NCBI GenBank assembly: GCA_024230435.1
Contig: JAAERL010000365.1
Location: forward strand, 1 to 50,606
Source of the DNA: Desulfobacteraceae bacterium
GTDB lineage: Bacteria > Desulfobacterota > Desulfobacteria > Desulfobacterales > Desulfosarcinaceae
Direction: 5' to 3'
Length of the DNA stretch: 50,606 nucleotides
Below the pieces are notes generated by a model. The model was not told the origin of the DNA and made no database searches. It saw nothing but the letters and a program-made list of their open reading frames with translations. The position numbers were made by a program, and so were the translations under genes. The stretch's first letter is position 1; each line of letters starts with the position of its first letter. Below, one piece after another: positions 15,864 to 22,834 of this stretch.

Positions 15864-16754
15864 GTTTATGGCCGTTAAAAGAAAAAGTGCTCCAAAGATG
15901 AAAATGGCTCCACCAGAGAGTATGCCGATTATTTTTTCAACCGTGATTGCATAATTGTTAGAAACCGCAACTAAAATTCCAGCTTTTCCCATAACGATGG
16001 TTATTACGACAAGAGAAATGGTAGTTGCCATCCCTATTGAAATACACACCGCCAACAATAAACCAAGAACAGTGGCATCCATGGACAGGCAAAACAGCAT
16101 AACCATTACCACCGCTGGACAAGGTACCAATCCGACTGCAACAGCCCAAGAAAGTACACCCTTTCGACTCGCCTTTTCAGGGTGTGTCTCCTTGTCGGGT
16201 GTTGGTGTCAGAAAGAAAGCGTAGCCATGTTTCAGGAGGATTCCCAAGCCCAAAAGGGTGATCAGCCCGAAACTGATAATTTGTGTTGTCGTTGTAACGG
16301 ATGCAAGCGTTTCACTGACACTGCGCTGAATGATATATCGCAAGCCGAGAACACCAACGACCCCGGATAAAGCATGAATGAGGGCAAAACACAGGCCAAA
16401 TAGCATTCCGCCCAATACTGTGGCCCGATAGGATAAAACGTATGACATGGCAACGACCTTGCCATGCCCAGGTCCGGTCGCATGAATTACGCCATATAAA
16501 AAGGCAAGTCCGATCAGAACAATCAGCGGTTTAACACGTCCTTCGCTTCGTGCAACCCGGATGAGTTCCGACATTTTTTGTTTCAGCTGGTGCTGCCAAA
16601 GAATGATTTTAACAAAAACCTGACTTTTAAATTGTGGTTCGGGAGCTTTGTGCTGGATTTCCGGTTTGGATGTGAATGGGTTGTGCGACCAGGCTGGGCC
16701 GATCCAGGCGCATAAGAGCCCCAAGAAGGCTACGAGTAAGAGTATGCGTTTCAT
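15840..16754 (-). CDS. NicO/RcnA-type nickel/cobalt exporter, C-terminus formed by IS6 end
   Basis: About 304 residues. Start at the ATG at 16754, which overlaps the upstream stop as ATGA. A signal-like N-terminus is followed by a polar stretch and about six membrane segments. The NicO signature HATGPGHGK (residues about 90-98) and the repeat CPAVVMVMLF mark Ni/Co efflux proteins such as RcnA and UreH-like permeases. Residues GSVAKSL at the end are encoded by the IS6 terminus (ggttctgttgcaaaaagttt), so the native end after LLTAIN was replaced. Most of the last membrane helix is intact, so the protein may still work. Coupled to the DUF1007 gene. Confidence 0.8.
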   Translation of the reverse strand: MKRILLLVAFLGLLCAWIGPAWSHNPFTSKPEIQHKAPEPQFKSQVFVKIILWQHQLKQKMSELIRVARSEGRVKPLIVLIGLAFLYGVIHATGPGHGKVVAMSYVLSYRATVLGGMLFGLCFALIHALSGVVGVLGLRYIIQRSVSETLASVTTTTQIISFGLITLLGLGILLKHGYAFFLTPTPDKETHPEKASRKGVLSWAVAVGLVPCPAVVMVMLFCLSMDATVLGLLLAVCISIGMATTISLVVITIVMGKAGILVAVSNNYAITVEKIIGILSGGAIFIFGALFLLTAINGSVAKSL

Positions 16755-17392
16755 AATTTCTGCCGGAACTCCATAAAAAGCGTCCACGGATGGATCATAT
16801 CGAAATAAATGGTTGTATCAGGATCTTCTTTGAGAGACGTTTTTACATCAAATTCATCGGCGGCGGTGAGAGAAACGGGCTTTTTTTGGGTAAAATAAAT
16901 GGCTGTGTAATATGACGGGTCGTAGCTTGCAACGGTCACCTTTTTTACCTGGTTCGTTGCTGTCACATGGCAGGGGATAAGAAATTCATAGACCAGTTTC
17001 CGGTTTTCCAAGATAGCGTTGAAATCCCGGATGAATTTCACCTGAAAAGGCGTATTTTCGATTTTGATGAAAGTAAAATAGCTGTGCTCTGAAATGAAAG
17101 AAAAAGCCTTTTCTTTTACCGCTTGTATCTCAGCGGGTTCAAATTTTCCGTTCCGATTAAGATCATGATCCTCAGCGATCATGCTGGCGAACATGTCATC
17201 GAATTTCCAGCGCACCTTGATGCCGGCGAGCCCCTTACCATCAAACACCACGTTCAACCGCTGGACGATGAAAACATGAGGATGGGCTTGCACCTCCAGC
17301 TGCGCCAACAGCAACAAAACCAGGATGACACAATAAGCTGTGATCTGGAGCAAATATGGAGTATTTTGTACGATTAATTTGTGTTTTTTCAT
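16751..17392 (-). CDS. DUF1007-family periplasmic protein
   Basis: About 213 residues with a signal peptide or N-terminal anchor (hydrophobic 15-34), then AHPHVFI, the family's hallmark His-rich start of the mature protein. WKFDDMFASMI follows, then an EF-hand-like DLNRNGKFEPAE, and a C-terminal half ending at DMIHPWTLF. DUF1007 proteins are regularly coded next to NicO exporters and are thought to bind the metal in the periplasm. Here the two genes overlap by 4 bases. Only about 50 bases separate its start from a group II intron remnant, so the operon may have lost its original promoter. Confidence 0.85.
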   Translation of the reverse strand: MKKHKLIVQNTPYLLQITAYCVILVLLLLAQLEVQAHPHVFIVQRLNVVFDGKGLAGIKVRWKFDDMFASMIAEDHDLNRNGKFEPAEIQAVKEKAFSFISEHSYFTFIKIENTPFQVKFIRDFNAILENRKLVYEFLIPCHVTATNQVKKVTVASYDPSYYTAIYFTQKKPVSLTAADEFDVKTSLKEDPDTTIYFDMIHPWTLFMEFRQKL

Positions 17393-17440
17393 CACGACCC
17401 TGTCGACCCCACTTTATCAAAATTTATTTTTATAGCAAGG

Positions 17441-17659
17441 CAGTAGGTGAAGGTCAAAACATTTCAAGCTGTATGCATCCCCATTGCCCGACATGTTAAA
17501 ATCCGAGCTGACGCTACACCATACGATCCCGCATTCACAGACTACTTTGTGAACCGACAGCGTTCACGAAGAACCGTTCCTCTTATGTGGAATGGAATGA
17601 TTGCTGACGTCAACTTGAAATCCAGAAAGATTGATGGACAGAGAAACCGGGCTAAATGA
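17441..17659 (+). pseudogene. Group II intron-encoded protein, C-terminal remnant
   Basis: An open frame of about 70 codons reads IPIARHVKIRADATPYDPAF, then YFVNRQRSRR. This matches the C-terminal segment of group II intron maturase/reverse transcriptases of bacteria (RHxKIRxDAxPYDPxxxxYFxxR). The reverse transcriptase and maturase domains are gone. A canonical domain V sequence follows 19 bases after the stop codon, as expected for the 3' part of such an intron. Confidence 0.65.
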
Positions 17660-17677
17660 CTGGCCTTAGAAAGGCTT

Positions 17678-17711
17678 GAGCCGCGTGACGGGAAACTGTC
17701 ATGCGTGGTTC
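17678..17711 (+). ncRNA. Group II intron domain V
   Basis: A 34-base hairpin of exactly domain V length: GAGCC pairs with GGTTC, an upper stem TGACGG pairs with CTGTCA (one G-U), and the loop is GAAA, a GNRA tetraloop. AGC at positions 2-4 is the catalytic triad. A short inner stem and bulge lie between. The sequence after it (tt, then aggcgattggcgg) is the start of a palindromic repeat, so domain VI and the 3' splice site are missing or displaced. This remnant cannot splice. Confidence 0.75.
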
Positions 17712-17713
17712 TT

Positions 17714-17888
17714 AGGCGATTGGCGGAAAAGAATATACCAGATTGAGCTTCGATTTTTTTTCGTATTCAAGGCGCGCCAAAGTTTTGCTGATCAGTTTGC
17801 ATACTTAACGTATTCGCAGCTTTGGCATAACGCAGAAGACGGAAAAAAAGACATACAAGATGGTATATTCTTTAACTGCAAATCGCCT
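17714..17888 (+). repeat. Palindromic repeat family 1, copy A
   Basis: About 175 bases with imperfect inverted ends: aggcgattggcgg and aaagaatatacca at the left, tggtatattcttt and gcaaatcgcct at the right. The inside is also self-complementary in part (gcgccaaag and ctttggc arms around gcatacttaacgtattcg). It begins 2 bases after the group II domain V, so it either inserted there or was joined by deletion. Confidence 0.8.
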
Positions 17889-18078
17889 AAGTATCAAAAA
17901 TATCCAGAGGAGGCTCTTAAATGAGGACTGCAATGGATTTAATGTGTCTTATAAAGGATAACTGATTGCAAGTTTTATTTTCCTTAGCGTACACTTTCGT
18001 TCCGTTGGACTTCAGACCCCAAAAACAAGAGAGTGAAAAAAATCGGGGGAGATTAAGCAGCTTTTTTTAGTGGCACAC

Positions 18079-18153
18079 GTTCTGTTGCAAAATTATTCAG
18101 AGGTTATGGAAAAGGGTACTTTCATGCCCTCTGAATATTTTTGCAGCATCACC
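18079..18153. mobile_element. IS6-family right ends, inverted pair (copy f)
   Basis: Reads gttctgttgcaaaattattc and agagg, a short centre, then gggtactttcatg and ccctctgaatatttttgcag, then catcacc. The first part is the reverse complement of the IS right end, the second is the right end in direct orientation as in copy d (aaaagggcactttcatgccc). The result is a 75-base imperfect palindrome. It looks like what is left when two oppositely oriented copies fuse or when one deletes itself down to its end. Confidence 0.65.
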
Positions 18154-18252
18154 ATTACGGTTGACACCTACGGTCACTGGATAGATGGACAGGGCCGAAA
18201 GGATTTAGAAGCGCGGCCCTGGAGGTCAGCGGCCGTGTACGAAACCGTGTAC
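18142..18252 (+). pseudogene. Tyrosine recombinase (integrase) C-terminal remnant
   Basis: The frame reads SITITVDTYGHWIDGQGRKD and LEA. It matches the end of tyrosine recombinases/phage integrases (SIxxTVDTYGHxIPGxxRxDLE), including the catalytic Tyr in TVDTYGHW. Everything upstream was replaced by an IS6 end. It lies about 80 bases from the 3' end of a tRNA-Leu gene, the usual place for the integrase of an island integrated in a tRNA gene. Confidence 0.65.
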
Positions 18253-18279
18253 GAAAACTGCATTTTTCTGCATATAACG

Positions 18280-18311
18280 AAAAAGGGCCTCAGTAACCTA
18301 CTGAAACCCTT
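18280..18311 (-). terminator. Rho-independent terminator of the tRNA-Leu/secG transcript
   Basis: On the minus strand: AAGGG ttt CAGTA ggt TACTG agg CCCTT followed by TTT. Two perfect stems with a symmetric internal loop and a short T tract, 17 bases after the tRNA 3' end. Confidence 0.65.
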
Positions 18312-18327
18312 GATAAAAACATATGCT

Positions 18328-18414
18328 TGGTGCCGAAGGCGGGATTTGAACCCGCACAGCCGTAGGCCACTACCCCCTCAAGATAGCGTGTCTACCAAAT
18401 TCCACCACTTCGGC
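18328..18414 (-). tRNA. tRNA-Leu (GAG anticodon)
   Basis: An 87-base minus-strand sequence folds as a class II tRNA. Acceptor arm GCCGAAG pairs with CTTCGGC, then A and an encoded CCA. The D arm region is TGGTGGAATTTGGTAGACA. The anticodon stem CTATC/GGTAG carries the loop TTGAGGG, giving anticodon GAG. A long variable arm and the T arm (GCGGGTTCAAATCCCGC) complete it. It lies just downstream of secG, a common place for this gene. Its 3' end is the likely attachment site of the island to the left. Confidence 0.95.
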
Positions 18415-18427
18415 ACATATTTTATAA

Positions 18428-18898
18428 CTATTGATCAGTTTTGTCTTCAGTTTGCTCTTTTACCGGTTTTTTCTCGTCAGGCTGCGTAACCTCTTGCTGT
18501 TCAGAAGCAGGTTTTTTTGTTTGTTGTGCGTCCTGAGTGGTTGCCGGGGCTTTATCACTTTTTTGTGTTTCAGCCGGCACAGCTTCTTTTTCGGTAGCCT
18601 TTTTCGATTCCGTCTCTGTTGTTCGCTCCATGGCCGGGGGCTCCTCGCTGAGCAGGGAGTCCTGTTGCTGTTTACTGGCCATATATGCCAAACTCAGAGA
18701 AGTAAGCATAAATATGACTGCTGCGGCTGTAGTCAATTTACTCAGGAAAGAAGAAGCGCCGGTAGCTCCAAACAAAGTGTTGCTGGAACCGCCTCCAAAG
18801 GCTGCTCCCATATCCGCGCCTTTGCCTGTTTGTAACAGTACAATCATAATTAAGGCGATGCAAACTACTACATGAATTATAACGATTAATGGTGACAT
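18428..18898 (-). CDS. secG: Preprotein translocase subunit SecG with long disordered tail
   Basis: A 156-residue protein. The first 75 residues are SecG: two membrane helices (IVIIHVVVCIALIMIVLLQ and a second around LTTAAAVIFMLTSLSLAYM) joined by the family loop GKGADMGAAFGGGSSNTLFG. SecG sits beside SecY/SecE in the inner membrane and helps SecA-driven export. The remaining 80 residues are a low-complexity Glu/Lys/Gln/Thr/Pro tail with no parallel in the usual protein of 75-110 residues. It follows tpiA by 10 bases, so tpiA and gapA upstream probably share the transcript. Confidence 0.9.
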   Translation of the reverse strand: MSPLIVIIHVVVCIALIMIVLLQTGKGADMGAAFGGGSSNTLFGATGASSFLSKLTTAAAVIFMLTSLSLAYMASKQQQDSLLSEEPPAMERTTETESKKATEKEAVPAETQKSDKAPATTQDAQQTKKPASEQQEVTQPDEKKPVKEQTEDKTDQ

Positions 18899-18908
18899 TG
18901 AATATCCG

Positions 18909-19673
18909 TTAACTCTTATAATGAACCAGTTGACTTAATGAGTTCGGGTCAAGGCTTGCGCCTCCGACCAGAGCACCGTCTATATCCGGCATAGCCATAA
19001 GATCCTTTATATTGGCTGGTTTAACGCTTCCGCCGTATAGTATCCGCAGCTTTTGCGAAAATTCAGTTCCATATTCCTTTGCAAACCATTTTCGTAAATA
19101 GTTGTGCACTTCCTGCGCTTGATCGGTTGTAGCTGTTTTTCCTGTTCCTATTGCCCAAACAGGTTCGTATGCTACAACCAATGATTGCAAAGCGTTTAAA
19201 ACAAAATTCTCTAACCCAATTTTGATCTGTTTGTCAAGTATATTAAACGTTTTATTTTCGTTTCTTTGTTTTTCAGTTTCACCAACACAAAGTACCGGTG
19301 CTAATCCGGCGGATAATGCGGCTTTTATCTTTTTATTGACTGTTTGGTCGGTTTCTCCAAAAAATTGGCGCCGCTCGGAGTGTCCTAAAATAACATAACG
19401 GCAACCCGCCGATTTCAACATGTTCGCAGAAATTTCTCCGGTAAAGGCGCCTTCAGACTCCCAATGCATATTTTGGGCTCCCAACGCAATATTGCCGCCG
19501 GCGCCGAGTTCGGCGGATATTTGTGATAACGCCGTGAAGGGCGGGGCGACCATTATTTCAACATCCGTAACAGAGCTGGTCAGATCTTTTAGCTGACGGA
19601 TGCTGTCAACGGCCTGTTTTCCGGTTTTATGCATTTTCCAGTTGCCTGCAATCAGTGGACGGCGTGAATCCAT
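18909..19673 (-). CDS. tpiA: Triosephosphate isomerase
   Basis: A 254-residue enzyme of normal length that interconverts dihydroxyacetone phosphate and glyceraldehyde 3-phosphate in glycolysis/gluconeogenesis. Conserved parts are GNWKMHK (catalytic Lys), YVILGHSERRQFFGE (catalytic His), VVAYEPVWAIGTGKTAT (catalytic Glu and the flexible loop 6) and LYGGSVKPAN (phosphate binding). It lies 10 bases after gapA, in the classic gapA-tpiA-secG order though without pgk. Confidence 0.95.
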   Translation of the reverse strand: MDSRRPLIAGNWKMHKTGKQAVDSIRQLKDLTSSVTDVEIMVAPPFTALSQISAELGAGGNIALGAQNMHWESEGAFTGEISANMLKSAGCRYVILGHSERRQFFGETDQTVNKKIKAALSAGLAPVLCVGETEKQRNENKTFNILDKQIKIGLENFVLNALQSLVVAYEPVWAIGTGKTATTDQAQEVHNYLRKWFAKEYGTEFSQKLRILYGGSVKPANIKDLMAMPDIDGALVGGASLDPNSLSQLVHYKS

Positions 19674-19683
19674 ATCAATCCTC

Positions 19684-20688
19684 CTAAAGTGTTCCGCCGA
19701 TCATAGCGGCCAAATCGACCATGCGGTGTGAGTAGCCTGATTCATTATCGTACCACGAGAGCACCTTTACCATGTTGCCTACAACATAGGTTGTTTCAGC
19801 ATCGACAATCGAGGAGAGGCTGCTTCCATTAAAATCGCTGGAGACAAGCGGAAGCTCACAGAAGCCCAGAATACCAGCCAACGGTCCGCTGGACGCTTCT
19901 TTGAGCGCCTTATTGACATCGGAAACAGTAATTCCGGTTTTTTCCACATTGACCACGAGGTCTACCAGTGAGACGTTGGGGGTGGGCACTCTGATCGCCA
20001 AACCGTTGAGCTTGCCTTCCAGTTCCGGCAGAACCAGGGATACGGCCTTGGCTGCGCCGGTTGTGGTAGGAATCATTGATAATGCGGCCGACCTGGCTCT
20101 GCGCAGATCTTTATGGGGAAAGTCCAGCAAGCGTTGGTCACCTGTGTAAGCATGAATGGTGGTCATCAATCCTTTTTCAATGCCAAAGTTTTCCATCAGC
20201 ACTTTGGCGACAGGCGCTAAACAGTTTGTAGTGCATGAGGCATTTGAGAGCACATGGTGCTGTTTGGGGTCATACTGGGTATGGTTTACTCCCATAACGA
20301 CCGTAAGATCCGGCTGTTTGGCCGGGGCTGAAATAATTACCTTTCGCGCACCGGCTGTCAGGTGTTTAGCGGCGCCTTCACGGTCTCTGAAAAGACCTGT
20401 ACATTCCATAACGATATCTACACCTAATTTCTGCCAGGGCAATTTTGCGGGATCTTTTATTGCTGTGTATTTTATAGCTTTTTGGTCTATTATAATCGCA
20501 TCATTTTCGGCTTTGATCGTATTGTCAAGCTTACCGTGCACGGAATCATAGGCCAGAAGGTGCGCCATAGTGGCGGCATCGGTAAGATCATTGATGGCTA
20601 CTACTTCGACCTGAGGATTTTTAAGGGCTGCCCGAAAGGTCAAGCGGCCGATTCGTCCAAATCCGTTAATTGCGATTTTAATGCTCAT
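19684..20688 (-). CDS. gapA: Glyceraldehyde-3-phosphate dehydrogenase
   Basis: A 334-residue type I enzyme that oxidises glyceraldehyde 3-phosphate with phosphate and NAD(P). The N-terminal Rossmann motif is INGFGRIGRLTFRAA and the active-site block is SNASCTTNCLAPVAKVL (catalytic Cys), with the catalytic His in TTIHAYTGDQ. RRARSAALSMIPTTTGAAKA binds phosphate, and WYDNESGYSHRMVD is the family end motif. A strong ribosome site (gaggaaa) precedes the ATG. pgk is not beside it. Confidence 0.95.
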   Translation of the reverse strand: MSIKIAINGFGRIGRLTFRAALKNPQVEVVAINDLTDAATMAHLLAYDSVHGKLDNTIKAENDAIIIDQKAIKYTAIKDPAKLPWQKLGVDIVMECTGLFRDREGAAKHLTAGARKVIISAPAKQPDLTVVMGVNHTQYDPKQHHVLSNASCTTNCLAPVAKVLMENFGIEKGLMTTIHAYTGDQRLLDFPHKDLRRARSAALSMIPTTTGAAKAVSLVLPELEGKLNGLAIRVPTPNVSLVDLVVNVEKTGITVSDVNKALKEASSGPLAGILGFCELPLVSSDFNGSSLSSIVDAETTYVVGNMVKVLSWYDNESGYSHRMVDLAAMIGGTL

Positions 20689-20787
20689 TTTTCCTCCTCA
20701 TATTGGATAGCCTTATATGCCAAACCAAATGGCAGCTATAAGGTCATTGGGATTTTAGTTAAATTTGCCTATATTTATCCTGCTGGT

Positions 20788-21201
20788 TCATTCACGCTTA
20801 TTACCTTTTAAAATGCCGCTGGCCAACGAGATGCTGCGTTTTCCAAAGTTTACCAAATATTCCATAAGTTCGGCTAAATTTTTTTCCGAGCGCATACTGA
20901 CGGCTTTAATCACCATGGGCAGGTTTACTCCCGATATGACTTCAATTTGTCCTTCTTCTAAAAATGAATAGCTGAGATTTGAGGGAGTACCGCCAAACAT
21001 ATCCGTTAGTATGAGGACTCCTTTGCGGCTGTTTACCTTTTTAATGCTTTTTTCAATTTTGGCTCTAAGATCCGCGGCATTTTCTCTTAAGTCCACTGAA
21101 ACTGAGGTCAGAGCATCGGGTTTTTCACCGAGAATGAATTCCACGCAATCGATGAGCGCTTCTCCTAATTGTCTGTGACTAACGATAACAATACCAATCA
21201 T
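20788..21201 (-). CDS. PTS EIIA, mannose/fructose family
   Basis: A 137-residue EIIA(Man)-fold protein. IVIVSHRQLGEAL holds the phosphorylatable His (residue 9), and GVLILTDMFGGTPSNLS (residues about 66-82) is the family's second signature. It accepts phosphate from HPr. No EIIB, EIIC or EIID gene lies beside it. It is the last gene of the ptsN-rapZ part of the cluster, which suggests a regulatory rather than transport role. A gap of about 230 bases separates it from rapZ. Confidence 0.85.
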   Translation of the reverse strand: MIGIVIVSHRQLGEALIDCVEFILGEKPDALTSVSVDLRENAADLRAKIEKSIKKVNSRKGVLILTDMFGGTPSNLSYSFLEEGQIEVISGVNLPMVIKAVSMRSEKNLAELMEYLVNFGKRSISLASGILKGNKRE

Positions 21202-21433
21202 GTTATTCTATCCTTGTTTTTGTTAACTGGCAATTAGCGGGTCAATACCCATCCAGAACCTGATATAAAACATAAAATACAACCTGTTATTTTTGGATGG
21301 GACCGGGCAAAAACAGCCAAAGTCTGCGCCGCATTTTTCTTAAACGAGCGGTAGTGATTAGGGGTTAAGTCATAAATTGTCATAATCGTCAAGCATACAT
21401 TTAAGGATATTTATTTTTTTTTTACGGCGGGAA

Positions 21434-22345
21434 TTATTCGTTAGCGATATCACGGTGAATAAGCCTTACAACTGACTGATTTAATCCAATATGATCATAA
21501 ATCTGCTTTGCAATGACAACGGAACGGTGCCGGCCGCCGGTGCAGCCAACGGCGATTGTAAGATATGTTTTGCCTTCTTTTTCGTAAAGTGGAATCAAAT
21601 AATCGATCAAGTTCAAGTACTTATTCAAAAAAATGCCAGTTTGGGGCATATTTAAAACGAATTTTGTGACCTCCGCACATTCTCCGCTTTTTGCTTTAAG
21701 TTCAGGTACAAAGTAGGGATTTTCCAAAAAACGGACATCGATCATCATATCGACACCGGACGGTGCGCCATACTTGAAACCAAAAGAAACAACGTTAATG
21801 GCCATAGCGTTGATAGCTGTGTGCCGTTGAGCAATATTAAGAATGGCGAACTTGAGCTCGTGGACCGTAAAATGGGTAGTGTCGATGATATGTCCGGCTT
21901 TTTTACGCAGGCCCTTCATTTTTTGTTTCTCGGCCTGTATCGCGGCCAGCAGATTGCCGTCACTATCCAAAGGATGCTGGCGTCTTGTTTGGCTATAGCG
22001 TTTAAGCAATGCCTGTTCATCGGCTTCCAGAAACACAATGCGAATATTAAAGCCTTTTTGAACCAGTTCCAAATGCAGGGTGTCTATATGCGAAATAAAA
22101 TGTCTATCGCGCAAGTCCATGACAAAGGCCCATCCGGCTATTAGGCCGTTGTCCTTTACAGCATGTTTTAAAAAGCGGCTGACGACTTTAAGGGGCATGT
22201 TGTCAACGCAATAAAATCCCGCGTCTTCAAATGCCGCCAAAGCTGTGCTTTTGCCTGAACCGGAATAGCCGGTTATTATTATAACAGTTTGTTTTTTTAT
22301 CACGGTCTTTTTCGTGAGCCTAAAAGTCTTTATCCTCAGCGTCAA
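21434..22345 (-). CDS. rapZ: RapZ/YvcJ nucleotide-binding RNase adapter
   Basis: About 290-303 residues. The P-loop GYSGSGKSTALAAFEDAGF is at the start of the domain, and the C-terminal domain has the hallmark VGCTGGRHRSVVIA. RapZ proteins bind nucleotides, and in enteric bacteria they guide RNase E to the GlmZ small RNA to control amino-sugar synthesis; the target in this lineage is unknown. The ATG at 22345 overlaps the end of ptsN by 26 bases. A GTG at 22303, right before KKQTVIIITG, is an equally good or better start. Same transcript as ptsN. Confidence 0.9.
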   Translation of the reverse strand: MTLRIKTFRLTKKTVIKKQTVIIITGYSGSGKSTALAAFEDAGFYCVDNMPLKVVSRFLKHAVKDNGLIAGWAFVMDLRDRHFISHIDTLHLELVQKGFNIRIVFLEADEQALLKRYSQTRRQHPLDSDGNLLAAIQAEKQKMKGLRKKAGHIIDTTHFTVHELKFAILNIAQRHTAINAMAINVVSFGFKYGAPSGVDMMIDVRFLENPYFVPELKAKSGECAEVTKFVLNMPQTGIFLNKYLNLIDYLIPLYEKEGKTYLTIAVGCTGGRHRSVVIAKQIYDHIGLNQSVVRLIHRDIANE

Positions 22346-22778
22346 TAACGCTCATGATTTCTTGGCTGTCCTTGGCATTTAAAAGCAGATGTTTGAAATC
22401 TTCGTCTTTCAATAATCTGGATATGCGCGCCAGTAATTTTAAATGCAAACCTGCTGAATCCTCTGGTGTCAGCAATAAAAAAAAGATGTGAGTGGGCCTT
22501 CCATCCATGGATTCAAAATTTACACCTTTTTTGCTGAGACCGAAAGCCAGTATCAATTCATTGAGGTTTTTTAACTTGCCGTGGGGAATGCCTATACCGT
22601 TTCCAATACCGGTGCTTCCCAAACGTTCACGCTCTAAAAGCACTTTAACCAGCTCATCATGGTTTGCGCCTGTGGTTTGCGCCACAGGCGTGACCAACTC
22701 GTCCAAGACACCTTTTTTGTCTTTGGCATGCAAGTTTATGTTAATATATTCTTTTTTTAATACACTAAGAATTTTCAT
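22320..22778 (-). CDS. ptsN: PTS IIA-like nitrogen-regulatory protein PtsN
   Basis: A 152-residue EIIA(Ntr/Fru) domain. STGIGNGIGIPHGKLKNL holds the phosphorylatable His (about residue 65), and FFLLLTPEDSAGLHLKLL is the second family motif. It receives phosphate through the PTS-Ntr chain and regulates targets by binding according to its phosphorylation state. The gene order rpoN-hpf-ptsN-rapZ is conserved in Proteobacteria and Desulfobacterota, which fixes the identity. Confidence 0.93.
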   Translation of the reverse strand: MKILSVLKKEYININLHAKDKKGVLDELVTPVAQTTGANHDELVKVLLERERLGSTGIGNGIGIPHGKLKNLNELILAFGLSKKGVNFESMDGRPTHIFFLLLTPEDSAGLHLKLLARISRLLKDEDFKHLLLNAKDSQEIMSVIDAEDKDF

Positions 22779-22834
22779 TACCTATTCACCACTGTTTTAT
22801 CTCCATCCCTGCATTGCCAACACGATGATAAAAG

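Larger units (their letters stand above)
17889..18327. other. Island edge: IS end pair, integrase tail and terminator
   Basis: There is no intact gene. From 17889 to 18078 I see nothing recognisable. After that come a back-to-back pair of IS6 right ends, a tyrosine recombinase tail and the terminator of the tRNA/secG transcript, each listed separately. An open frame across 18070-18489 runs through the tRNA and is not a gene. Confidence 0.6.

Noticed and set aside
18070-18489. 139-codon open frame containing WCRRRDLNPHSRRP
   Set aside because: It runs through the tRNA-Leu gene; this peptide is a well-known false translation of tRNA-Leu. Only the integrase-like part before the tRNA is meaningful.
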